A DNA stretch of 64,000 nt from an uncultured Blastocatellia bacterium (lineage in GTDB: Bacteria > Acidobacteriota > Blastocatellia > Chloracidobacteriales > Chloracidobacteriaceae), in NCBI GenBank assembly GCA_937934745.1, contig CALGZC010000029.1:1-64000 (forward strand). Reading direction: 5' to 3'. Positions 56,475 to 64,000 of this stretch are shown here, in pieces (position 1 is the stretch's first letter; every line of letters starts with the position of its first letter). The position numbers were made by a program, and so were the translations under genes. Under the pieces are notes generated by a model. The model did no database searches and was not told where the DNA came from. It worked only from the letters and a program-made list of their open reading frames with translations.

Positions 56475-57467
56475 CTAGTTGATGCCCATCAGCATGTCGG
56501 CGGCTTGCTGGTACGCGGCAAACACGCTTTCGGCTGCCGCATTGCCGCCACAGATCAGCGCCACAGGACACTCGTATTTGCCCAGCGGCAAGCCGCTGTC
56601 CAACAGCGCCGCCACAACGGCTGCGCCGGCCGGTTCGACAATCTGGTTACACTCAGCCCAAAGCCAACGCATTGCCTGTACCATCTGGCGGTCATCAATC
56701 AAATGCACCGTGTCCACGTACTGGCGCGTGATGCCGTAGGTCAAATCACTTACGCTACGTGGGGCCAGGGTGTCGGCAATGGTACGGACTTGTTGCACCC
56801 CCGTCCGGCAACCGGCGGCGAGGCTCTTGCTCATGGACGGTGCCCCGACCGGCTCAACGCCGATGATGGTTACGTCCGGTTTCTTTTGGCGAATGGCGGC
56901 CGAAACGCCTGCGATCAGTCCGCCGCCCCCGACGGCAACCAGCAAACAGTCCATTTCCGGCAGGTCTTCAAGGATTTCCAGGCCAACAGTGCCCTGACCT
57001 TCGACCACGGAGATACCGTCAAAGGCCGGTATGTAAGCCAACCCCTCGGCCGCTGCATGTTCCAGGGCCTTTGCGTTGGCGTCGTCCCACGCTTCGCCGT
57101 GCTTGATCACTTTTGCGCCGTAGCGGGCAATGCGCATGACGCGATCTTCACTGGCGCGTTCGGGTAGATAGACAATGGCGGGTACATCTAGGCGATTCGC
57201 GGCATAAGCCAGCGCTAAGCCGTGATTACCGCCGGACGCCGTAATCACGCCTCGGCGGCGCTGGCCTGGGTCGAGTTGCAGCAGCGTGTTGAAAACGCCG
57301 CGCGCCTTGAACGAACCGCTGACCTGCATGTTCTCCAGCTTAAAGTGAATGCGCGGCGGGACATCACGGTGCACCAGTGGTGGGGGCAGCATCGGCGTGT
57401 GGCGAATGTATGGAGCGATGCGTTCCCGCGCCGCCATGAAGGCTTCAAGAGGAATCGTGTACGACAT
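56475..57467 (-). CDS. Threonine/serine dehydratase (PLP fold II)
   Basis: Converts threonine (or serine) to the 2-oxo acid and ammonia with pyridoxal phosphate. 330 residues: catalytic form without the C-terminal ACT regulatory domain, so it is the TdcB-like or serine-racemase-like length. Lys54 in GSFKARG forms the Schiff base; SGGNHGLALAYAA is the phosphate-side motif; GGGGLIAG is the Gly-rich phosphate-binding loop; ICGGNA near the end is typical. Threonine versus serine specificity and racemase activity cannot be decided from sequence. Cytoplasmic. Confidence 0.9.
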   Translation of the reverse strand: MSYTIPLEAFMAARERIAPYIRHTPMLPPPLVHRDVPPRIHFKLENMQVSGSFKARGVFNTLLQLDPGQRRRGVITASGGNHGLALAYAANRLDVPAIVYLPERASEDRVMRIARYGAKVIKHGEAWDDANAKALEHAAAEGLAYIPAFDGISVVEGQGTVGLEILEDLPEMDCLLVAVGGGGLIAGVSAAIRQKKPDVTIIGVEPVGAPSMSKSLAAGCRTGVQQVRTIADTLAPRSVSDLTYGITRQYVDTVHLIDDRQMVQAMRWLWAECNQIVEPAGAAVVAALLDSGLPLGKYECPVALICGGNAAAESVFAAYQQAADMLMGIN

Positions 57468-57588
57468 AAATCAATTCGCGTGTCAAAGAATAGGCAAAAC
57501 CCTGTCGCATTCAGTAGTCTCAAGCGTTTCATTGTCGCTGTCCAGCAAAATCTGGACACCACACTAAGCGTTGCCGATTGACCGTGAG

Positions 57589-58524
57589 ATGAAGGACCAA
57601 GAACACACCACATTACGCCGCAGCGGGCAATGCTGCTACCGGCTGACACTTGAGTATGACGGCTCGCGTTACGCCGGATGGCAGGAGCAGCGCCACGCGC
57701 GCACGGTTGCCGGTGAACTGCGGCGGACGTTGTGCGAAGTTTTAGGAGACACCGAAATTGAGTTGGGGGGCGCAGGACGCACCGACGCCGGCGTCCACGC
57801 CCTCGGACAAGTTGCCCATTTGCGAACAACAACCCGTTTGGACGGTGAAACGCTCCGCCGGCGCGTCAACGATCTTCTACCGAGCGATATTTGCCTGCTC
57901 GACGTAGCGCCGGCACCCCTCAGCTTCCACGCACGTCACGATGCGCTGGCGCGGTACTATCTGTACCAGATTGCATTGCGCCGGATGGCCTTTGCCAAAA
58001 AGTATGTTTGGTGGGTGCGCGATCCACTCAATGTCGAGAAGATGCGCGCTGCAGCCGAGGTACTCCGTGGCTTTCACGACTTCACGGCCTTTTCGCAAAA
58101 AGGGCCCGCCGATCACAGCCTGGCCCGCGGGGCACTGACGCGCACGGCATCCAAACTGGTGGATGTCCACGAGCTGACCGTCCACCTGCGCCCGAACTTG
58201 GTCGTCGTTCGCATCGGCGCATCACATTTTTTGTGGCGGATGGTCCGGCGGATCGTCGGCGCCCTTGTCGCGGTTGGAACGGACAAACTCACCCTTGATG
58301 ACATTCGCACAGCCCTGCACAGCCGACGGCCAAACGAAACAATTGCCCGGTTGACAGCCCCGGCATCAGGGCTGTTTTTGGAGCGGGTCAAATATGCGCG
58401 CGAGCCGGCCGGCCGTGAACCGGTGGATTTGATGTCGCGTCTGGGGATCCCGGCCGAGCGCGAGGCGCTGGTTCAAGCGCGTAAAAAGGGTCGGCGTCAT
58501 CCACCGAGTCATTCCCCCAACTGA
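57589..58524 (+). CDS. truA: tRNA pseudouridine(38-40) synthase TruA
   Basis: Isomerises uridines 38-40 in the tRNA anticodon stem. 311 residues from the ATG at 57589 (a TTG at 57571 is possible). LTLEYDGSRYAGWQ, the catalytic GAGRTDAGVHALGQ with Asp66, ARYYLYQI, FHDFTAFSQKG, and HFLWRMVRRIVGALV are all in the right order. The C-terminal end (RKKGRRHPPSHSP) is a basic tail beyond the usual core. Cytoplasmic. Confidence 0.96.
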   Translation: MKDQEHTTLRRSGQCCYRLTLEYDGSRYAGWQEQRHARTVAGELRRTLCEVLGDTEIELGGAGRTDAGVHALGQVAHLRTTTRLDGETLRRRVNDLLPSDICLLDVAPAPLSFHARHDALARYYLYQIALRRMAFAKKYVWWVRDPLNVEKMRAAAEVLRGFHDFTAFSQKGPADHSLARGALTRTASKLVDVHELTVHLRPNLVVVRIGASHFLWRMVRRIVGALVAVGTDKLTLDDIRTALHSRRPNETIARLTAPASGLFLERVKYAREPAGREPVDLMSRLGIPAEREALVQARKKGRRHPPSHSPN

Positions 58525-58590
58525 GACAACCACCACTGCCCAGCACACTGCACCAGACATCCGCTCCTTTGTCTGTTCCCTGCACAGGGT

Positions 58591-59676
58591 CTATTCCGGC
58601 GCGCGGACCGTGATCTGTAAGCGTTGCCCATCGCGCGCAACCGGAAGGCGTGCGCGGAGACGCACAACACACTCGTCAATCCGCACCACGGGAACGGTGA
58701 CGACCAACCGGTTACCGTCAAGCTGCGCCGTGCCGCCACATGCCTGGGCGATGGCCGTTGCTTGCCTGACAGCTTGCCTCCGGTCCGCCACAACGCACTG
58801 CAACGTGACCGGTGATGACGGTGACGCCGTTTCGGCGGTTGAAGCCGGCGTCAGGTCGGCCGGCGCTACGGCACGTTTCTGGGCGTTTGACGCTGTAGAT
58901 GCCACAACCGCTTCGGTGGGCACAGCCGGCTGCGCTTCTTCTGGACTCTCTGGCTGCCTGCCGGACATAGCCGGACTCGACGACGCTCCCCGGTTGACGT
59001 GCCTGCGCCCAGGCTCTGCCGTGTCGGTCGGCGGTGGAGGTTCGCCCTGGCCGGAGAACATAGGCGAATAGGTGGGAGGCCTGGTCGGCGCCGGGGATGG
59101 GATATCCACCGGTACCGGCGGCGCTGCGTCTGGCCGTCTGTTTCCGGTTGTGTCGGTTTTCAGGGCCGGGTCATTCTGCGCGCGCTTCGGTGACGCGTGC
59201 TCCGCTGCCGGCGAGGCAGCTGGTGCATCCGGCGACGAAGCCCGTGTTGGCAGCTCGGCGATAGTTTCCGGCAGCCGTGACGACGTCTTCAATGGCGCTA
59301 CGTCATTGGGTGATGGTGGGGCGAGCATCCACCAGAGGCTACCACCTACCAGCAACACCAGTCCGGCCGCCGCTCCTACGGCCCATACCGGCCGCCGAGA
59401 GGTTATGCTTTGGCGCCGCCACCACCCCGGCGGCCGCCATCCGGCGCGGGCTAAAATTGCTTCCGCGGACGGCCAGCGGCCGGGTTCAGGGATGTCCCAC
59501 CGGGTCTCCCACAACCACGAACGCGCCGTCTGCAACTCCTCCAACAACGCCCGCGCCGCCGCCGAACGCGCCAGCAACGCTTCGACTTCCTGCCGGCGCG
59601 CCTCAGAAAGCACACCGTCCAGATAGTCCTCAAAGTCACCGTAAAGTGGATTGTCGAGCTTGGTTTCCTCCGGCAC
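58591..59676 (-). CDS. Single-pass membrane protein with anti-sigma-like N-terminus
   Basis: 361 residues. The N-terminal 45 residues (FEDYLDGVLSEARRQEVEALL, ARALLEELQ) resemble the helical start of zinc-finger anti-sigma factors, but the HxxxCxxC zinc motif is missing. A transmembrane helix lies at about 98-117 (AVGAAAGLVLLVGGSLWWML). A Pro/Ala/Ser-rich, low-complexity periplasmic region of about 165 residues follows, and the C-terminal domain (VTLQCVVADRRQAVRQATAIA, VTVPVVRIDECVVRLR) has a beta-alpha-beta look. No sigma-factor gene is adjacent; the divergent neighbour is xdhC. Anti-sigma role is tentative. Confidence 0.65.
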   Translation of the reverse strand: MPEETKLDNPLYGDFEDYLDGVLSEARRQEVEALLARSAAARALLEELQTARSWLWETRWDIPEPGRWPSAEAILARAGWRPPGWWRRQSITSRRPVWAVGAAAGLVLLVGGSLWWMLAPPSPNDVAPLKTSSRLPETIAELPTRASSPDAPAASPAAEHASPKRAQNDPALKTDTTGNRRPDAAPPVPVDIPSPAPTRPPTYSPMFSGQGEPPPPTDTAEPGRRHVNRGASSSPAMSGRQPESPEEAQPAVPTEAVVASTASNAQKRAVAPADLTPASTAETASPSSPVTLQCVVADRRQAVRQATAIAQACGGTAQLDGNRLVVTVPVVRIDECVVRLRARLPVARDGQRLQITVRAPE

Positions 59677-59862
59677 GGTGAGTCCTTTGCACGAAGCCGT
59701 AATCTGAAAGTTAATTGTCGCTTTGGACGACCGTAGGGTTTCGGTCGGTCGCTTACCTATGTTATGAAACGCGAGTAGCCTAATGCGGATAGCCTAGCAC
59801 GGCGCGCACCGACGCCAAGGGTTAGTGACTACTTGACAACAGTGTAGCGGATACATGCCACA

Positions 59863-61010
59863 ATGAACGAACCCGATGCGTTGCTGGCGGCCCGGCACCG
59901 CTTCACGGCGTCTGAGCGCTGGCTGGCGCTGGCAACCGTTGTCAGTGTCAGCGGCTCGGCCTATCGGCGACCCGGCGCACGTTTGCTCATCACCAAACAG
60001 GGCGAAACGGTCGCAATATCGGCGGTGGGTATCTCGAACAGGATGTCGTCTACCGAGCGCAGGTAGCCATGCAAACGGGGAAGCCGCAACTGGTGACGGA
60101 CGATATGCGCGACACCGTTGCCGATACCACGTGGGGCGTTGGTCTCGGTTGTGAAAGTGAGATACGCATTTGCATCGAGCCGTTTCAGAGCGGAACGCAT
60201 CATCACCCACTCGACCTGCTGGCGCTGGCCGCAGCAACAGGCGAGGACGCCGCCCTAGCCCATGTCTTCCACGCCGGGGGCAACGTGTCCGTCTGCAGCG
60301 GCTTTCGGCTACTACACACCCGCGCCACGCCGCCGGTTGAGAATGGTTCGGCGCAGCACGCCGACTGGTTCATTCATCTGAGCCGCGAGTTACAAACGTG
60401 CTTGACAGAGCGCCGTTCACGCCAAACAACGGACCGCACTGAGCAGGGACGTTTCGACGCCTTCATCGAGTTCTTGCCACTGCCGCTTGAGTTGACCGTA
60501 CTCGGCGCCGGCAACGATGCGATACCGCTTATCGAGATGGCCGGCCGCCTTGGCTGGCGGGTGACAGTGGCCGCTTGGCGCCTGGACCGCACCATGCCGG
60601 CGCCCTTTCCCACTGCCCGGCGGGTGCTAAAGATGCCAACTGTTGACGAATTCCCGATCAAGGCAACAGATTGCGTCGTCGTCCTCACGCACCACTACCT
60701 CACCGACAAAGCCATTGTACGCCGTTTGCTGACCATCCAACTGCGCTATGTTGGGCTACTCGGGCCGCGCCGCCGAACCGAACGTATGCTCCGCGAGCTG
60801 GCAGAGGAAGGCGTGACCATTCCTGAACACGTTGTTGCCGACTGGCACTTTCCGGTCGGCCCTGACCTGGGGGCGGAAACCCCGGCCGAGATCGCGCTGT
60901 CTATTGTCGCCGAAATTTTGGCCGTTGTTCGTCACCGCCGTAGAGCATTCCTGCGTGGCCGCCCAATGCCTATTCACGCGCCACCGCTAACATCCGAGAC
61001 AACCGCGTGA
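59863..61010 (+). pseudogene. xdhC: xdhC-family maturation factor with a frameshift
   Basis: XdhC proteins insert the sulfurated molybdenum cofactor into xanthine dehydrogenase-type enzymes. The first frame (59863-60066) has ALATVVSVSGSAYRRPGARLL and then goes wrong at about 60021, giving ISAVGISNR. The next frame supplies the continuation YLEQDVVYRAQVAMQTGKPQ (from 60030), joined to GVGLGCESEIRICIEP and the NAD-binding C-terminal domain to 61010. Family alignment expects ISGGxLE exactly there. A net +1/-2 shift near 60012-60030 thus breaks the gene: real mutation, sequencing error, or slippage. The C-terminal piece alone has an internal ATG at 60069 and could be translated. Followed by the mocA-like gene (GTGA overlap). 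Confidence 0.85.
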
Positions 61011-61618
61011 AGACACTTGCCCCCTCTCCCTGCGCAGCCGTCCTGTTGGCAGCCGGTGCGGCACGGCGGATGGGCGGCCGTCCGAAGTTACTGCTACCGA
61101 TCCAGGGCGAGTCCCTGCTGCAACGGGCCGTACGCTTGGCGCAGAGGGTGCAAGCCCACCCGCTCATTGTTGTGGTAGGATACCACGCCGAAGATTATCC
61201 TGCGGCGCTTGCAGGCTGGGACGTTACGGTTGTCCACAACCCAGACTGGGCAACCGGGCTAAGCAGTTCACTGCCGTGGGGCGTCGCAGCGCTACCCGCG
61301 GATTGGCCAGCCGAAGGCACATTTTTTGTGCTGGTGCCCGATCAACCGCTGGTTTTGACCGAACACCTGAAGGCACTGCGCCGACGGCTGGCGACCTGTC
61401 CTGGCGCGACGGCAGGCGCTTGTGCCTACGCTGGGACGGTAGGGGTTCCGGCGCTGTTCCGCAGCGTTTGGCGAACGCGCCTGATGGCAGCGCAGGGCGA
61501 TGCTGGTGCTCGGCATTACTTGGCAGCGTACTCCCGGGAAGTGGCAGTCCTGTCCTTGCCTCAAGGGGACTGCGACATTGACACGGAGGAAGATTACGCA
61601 GCAGTTTTTGTGCCTTAA
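61007..61618 (+). CDS. mocA: MocA-like molybdenum-cofactor nucleotidyltransferase
   Basis: 203 residues from a GTG that overlaps the xdhC stop (GTGA). Nucleotide-binding start LLAAGAARRMGGRPKLLLP, then VVVGYHAEDYPAAL, HNPDWATGLSSSLPWGV, and VLVPDQPLVL with the catalytic metal-binding region. These fit the MobA/MocA/glycosyltransferase-A-like family that adds CMP to molybdopterin. With XdhC this makes a molybdoenzyme-maturation pair, but no dehydrogenase subunit lies in the window. The C-terminus is odd: a 36-base direct repeat shows that the original ending (AAVLDHLLGF) was displaced, and the present gene ends AAVFVP. Confidence 0.88.
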   Translation: MKTLAPSPCAAVLLAAGAARRMGGRPKLLLPIQGESLLQRAVRLAQRVQAHPLIVVVGYHAEDYPAALAGWDVTVVHNPDWATGLSSSLPWGVAALPADWPAEGTFFVLVPDQPLVLTEHLKALRRRLATCPGATAGACAYAGTVGVPALFRSVWRTRLMAAQGDAGARHYLAAYSREVAVLSLPQGDCDIDTEEDYAAVFVP

Positions 61619-61676
61619 TCCTCTGGGTATGGTGAAGCCTCTGCGACATTGACACGGAGGAAGATTACGCAGCAGT
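61570..61676. repeat. Two 36-bp direct repeats that duplicate the mocA 3' end
   Basis: The 36 bases at 61570-61605 recur without a mismatch at 61641-61676; the period is 71. The second copy, in the mocA reading frame, continues into a plausible ancestral C-terminus (AAVLDHLLGFSHGA). A duplication of the gene end, with 35 bases between copies, most likely truncated the gene at the first copy. Confidence 0.9.
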
Positions 61677-61702
61677 GCTCGACCACCTCTTAGGCTTCTC
61701 GC

Positions 61703-63328
61703 ATGGCGCAACCAACACCGAATCCAGCGTCCCTTCAGCCCGGTTTCGTCATCGGTAGTTACCGCCTTGAAACTCCACTGCTGCCCGACGTCGGGGATGG
61801 GGCCTGGTGTGCCCGAAGCCTGCTCGATCACAGCCCGGTACGCCTGGATGTGTTTTATGCCGCACCGGCCACGAGTCCGCTCATTCGCATGGCATTTACG
61901 CTGGCCAAGCTCCCACCCCACCCACACATTGCACCGGTGCTGGACATCGTCATCCAAGGCGAACAAGCTTTCCTCGTGACGCCGTATCATCCGCACACGC
62001 TCGCCGACCTGCCGCGCCCGCTAGAGCCGTTGGACGCTGTCACCCACGGACAAGCGATACTGGAGGCGCTCCACTTCCTGCACGAACACCACATCGTTCA
62101 TGGGGCACTGGCGCCGGCTTGTCTTGGTTTAGAAGACGGCCAAATCAAAGTCCGCGGCTACGGCCTGATGATAGATCGGCTGCCGCCGGCAGGGCTTCTG
62201 GCTTATACCTCGCCGTGGGCGCTCGAACATCCACCAACGCTGCATGATGACCTGTGGGCGGTGGGCATTATCTTGTTTGAGCTACTGAGCGGGGATTTAC
62301 CCTTCCCGCACCACAATCTGGCCGAACTCCGGGTGGCAATTCGGACGCTCTATCCCGATCCTCTGCCGAAGACACTGCCGAAGCGGTTGCGGCACATTGT
62401 TGCCCGGGCGCTGGAACGTAACCTACGGCGGAGCTATGGTTCGGCCAAAGCCATGCAAGAAGAACTGGCCGCCTGCGCTGAAGACATTGCACAAGGTGCC
62501 ACCGGACAGCGCTCTTCAGGTTCGTGGCCGACGTTTTCCGTTGAGCCGGCTGAACTGCCGCCGCGGCACGCCGGATGGTGGGGACTCCTCATCATTGCGC
62601 TGCTCAGCCTGGTGATCGTCGTCGCCATCTGGCTGACCGTGCGGTATTTTGAGACCAAAAGTACCTGGCAGATGCGGCCGCCGGAAACCATCGTTGCACC
62701 GGCGGGGGGTGATTTCTCTACGCTTGCCACCGCCGTCAATGCTGCGCGGACAAACACGCGCATCCTGATACGGCCGGGCATCTACCGCGGCACGGTTACG
62801 TTGACGAAAAATGTAGAAATCGTCGCCGAGGGACCGCCGGGCGCCGTCGTGCTGGAAAGCGACGCCGGGCCCTGCATGCGTCAGCAACTGGGGTCACAAA
62901 TCGTACGTGGTGTCATCCTGCGCAGCACAGACTGGCCGGCCGTGCAGCTTGATGGCGGCGCTTTGACGCTGGAGGACTGTGGAATGACGACCCTTCGGGC
63001 CGACGGCGTGGTGGTGAGCGGTCAGGGAACACGGCTTGTGCTGCGACGCACCCATCTGAGCAACGGGGGCGGCCATGGACTGCGGGCGACGGACGGTGCG
63101 CAGATTGAACTGGTCGAATGTGACATTACCGAGCACAACGGCGACGGGGTTCGACTCGAAGGGCAATCCCGGCTCATTGCCCGTGAGAGCCGCATTGCCG
63201 GCAACCGACAAGCCGGCGTCGCCGCCCTGGAAAACGCCCTGGCCCGCCTGGAACGCTGCCTTGTGGAACGCAATGGGAAGGCTATGTTCGGAAATGTAGA
63301 GGTTGCGTCGGACGGCAAGCTGCGCTGA
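61703..63328 (+). CDS. Pseudokinase fused to a transmembrane helix and a right-handed beta-helix
   Basis: 541 residues. Residues about 15-265 have the protein-kinase fold (LDIVIQGEQAFLVTPYHPHTL, ILEALHFLHEHHIVHG, LLAYTSPWALEHPPTL, DDLWAVGIILFELLSGDLPF). Catalytic residues are gone: HRDxxxxN is HGALAPAC at 133-140, the DFG position reads GYG at 152-154, and no ATP-binding Lys is seen near VRLDVFY. A transmembrane helix lies at 293-314 (GLLIIALLSLVIVVAIWLTV). The rest (about 330-541) is a Pel/PbH1-type right-handed beta-helix with repeated GxxVxxS/L-type strands (GGALTLEDCGM, DGVVVSGQGTRLVLRRTHLS). So it is a membrane receptor-like protein with a kinase-like cytoplasmic part. Its ligand or partner is unknown. 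Confidence 0.82.
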   Translation: MAQPTPNPASLQPGFVIGSYRLETPLLPDVGDGAWCARSLLDHSPVRLDVFYAAPATSPLIRMAFTLAKLPPHPHIAPVLDIVIQGEQAFLVTPYHPHTLADLPRPLEPLDAVTHGQAILEALHFLHEHHIVHGALAPACLGLEDGQIKVRGYGLMIDRLPPAGLLAYTSPWALEHPPTLHDDLWAVGIILFELLSGDLPFPHHNLAELRVAIRTLYPDPLPKTLPKRLRHIVARALERNLRRSYGSAKAMQEELAACAEDIAQGATGQRSSGSWPTFSVEPAELPPRHAGWWGLLIIALLSLVIVVAIWLTVRYFETKSTWQMRPPETIVAPAGGDFSTLATAVNAARTNTRILIRPGIYRGTVTLTKNVEIVAEGPPGAVVLESDAGPCMRQQLGSQIVRGVILRSTDWPAVQLDGGALTLEDCGMTTLRADGVVVSGQGTRLVLRRTHLSNGGGHGLRATDGAQIELVECDITEHNGDGVRLEGQSRLIARESRIAGNRQAGVAALENALARLERCLVERNGKAMFGNVEVASDGKLR

Positions 63329-63382
63329 ACATGGCCACCGGCCGCCGCGCCGATCTTGCTTGGGAGCGGGCTACAGCAGCCC

Positions 63383-63406
63383 ACATTACTCACTACATTA
63401 CTCACT
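63383..63406. repeat. 12-bp tandem repeat immediately before the SDR start codon
   Basis: Two perfect copies of ACATTACTCACT (63383-63394 and 63395-63406) abut the ATG at 63407. The ribosome-binding site of the SDR gene is therefore poor or displaced. It may simply be slippage. Confidence 0.85.
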
Positions 63407-64000
63407 ATGGGCCTTAACGACATTTCACTTGCCGGCAAAGTTGCCATTGTGACCGGCGGCGGGCGTGGCATTGGCAAATCTATCACCAAGCACTTTGTTG
63501 CGGCTGGGGCAAACGTCGTCATTGCCAGCCGTAAGCTTGAAGTTCTTAAGGCAACGGCAGCCGAATTGGCCGATGCACCGGGACGTATCCACTGCGTGGC
63601 TTGCAACGTCGGACGCCGGGAAGAGATTGAAAACCTGGTCGCCGAGACGGAAAACACCTTTGGTCCGGTGGATATCCTCGTCAATAACAGTGTGACCAAC
63701 ATCGGCCAGGGTCCGTCGCTCGATGTCACCGACGAGATGCTTGACAAGATGGTGGATATCAACGTGAAGTCGGCTCTCCGCCTCATCCGGTTGACCGTCC
63801 CCAGCATGATCGAGCGGGGTACGGGCGGGGCAATCATTAATGTGGTGTCCATCTCCGGCCTGCAGCCGCAGTTTCAGGGGTTGCTCTACAGCTTTACTAA
63901 GGCCGGGCTGCTGATGATGACGCGTAACTGGGCACAGGAGTTCAGCCCCTATGGAGTGCGCGTCAACGCGCTCGCGCCGGGACTGATCCGAACCGACTTC
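63407..64000 (+). CDS. Short-chain dehydrogenase/reductase, 3' end beyond the window
   Basis: First 198 residues of a classical SDR. NAD(P)-binding TGGGRGIG at 16-23, ILVNNSVTN (NNxG variant), and the active-site Ser and Tyr-x3-Lys in [11 protein letters not shown] and YSFTKAG are all present. [18 protein letters not shown] near the window end is typical of FabG/glucose-1-dehydrogenase-like members. The remaining C-terminal part lies outside the window. Substrate unknown. The gene has a 12-base tandem repeat directly before the start. Confidence 0.9.
   Translation, partial: MGLNDISLAGKVAIVTGGGRGIGKSITKHFVAAGANVVIASRKLEVLKATAAELADAPGRIHCVACNVGRREEIENLVAETENTFGPVDILVNNSVTNIGQGPSLDVTDEMLDKMVDINVKSALRLIRLTVPSMIERGTGGAIINVVSISGLQPQFQGLLYSFTKAGLLMMTRNWAQEFSPYGVRVNALAPGLIRTDF

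Overview
The window reads as a chromosomal segment of a moderately high G+C, Gram-negative-type bacterium, most probably an acidobacterium. A Chloracidobacterium-like phototroph or photoheterotroph is the best guess, but it is inferred from gene content only. The clues are a VWFA-related protein of the type common in Acidobacteriota, a large TonB-dependent receptor with an N-terminal carboxypeptidase-regulatory domain, a hopanoid-associated epimerase, a bacillithiol deacetylase, and a full-length bifunctional malonyl-CoA reductase that closely resembles the enzyme of Chloroflexus. No rRNA or tRNA gene and no CRISPR array was seen.

Layout. 1-2.4 kb: a decayed IS200-type transposase, then two tandem copies of an unknown exported-protein family whose third member lies at 54.4-55.3 kb. 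2.6-9.1 kb: glycosyltransferase and PHP phosphoesterase, a Ser/Thr kinase coupled to a VanX-type dipeptidase, msrB and bshB1. 9.3-16.2 kb: a nuclease with two P domains, an unknown gene, a VWA protein, an OmpA lipoprotein and an unknown exported protein. 16.3-17.6 kb: an A+T-rich island with an orphan Dam-type methylase. 18-24 kb: WG-repeat protein, CofH-like radical SAM enzyme overlapping a convergent ATP-grasp gene, and an Mrr-type nuclease with a beta-class DNA methylase. 24-33 kb: a very G+C-rich block with a 2-oxoglutarate oxygenase, hpnA, an exported protein, a TonB receptor and four genes that form two tandem-duplicated pairs (two CgeB-like, two GT2 glycosyltransferases).

33-46 kb: PpiD/SurA-like foldase, YheT-like hydrolase, nucleotidyltransferase, purA, a Spy/CpxP-like protein, and a tightly overlapping set: thioredoxin-like protein, alpha/beta-hydrolase-fold protein without its nucleophile, a rifampin-phosphotransferase-like dikinase, and an ATP-grasp ligase. 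46-55 kb: RRM protein with a strong terminator, M50-type membrane protease, then maoC-like hydratase, acyl-CoA dehydrogenase, purE and mcr in one direction. 55-64 kb: coaE, threonine dehydratase, truA, anti-sigma-like protein, frameshifted xdhC, mocA-like gene with a truncated, duplicated 3' end, a pseudokinase fused to a beta-helix, and a truncated SDR gene at the right edge.

The main biological points are the malonyl-CoA reductase (3-hydroxypropionate chemistry) in an operon-like run with acyl-CoA enzymes, the rifampin-phosphotransferase-like cluster, and the doubled glycosyltransferase cassette. Start codons were moved from the longest frame to internal starts wherever a ribosome-binding site or the conserved part of the family supported it.
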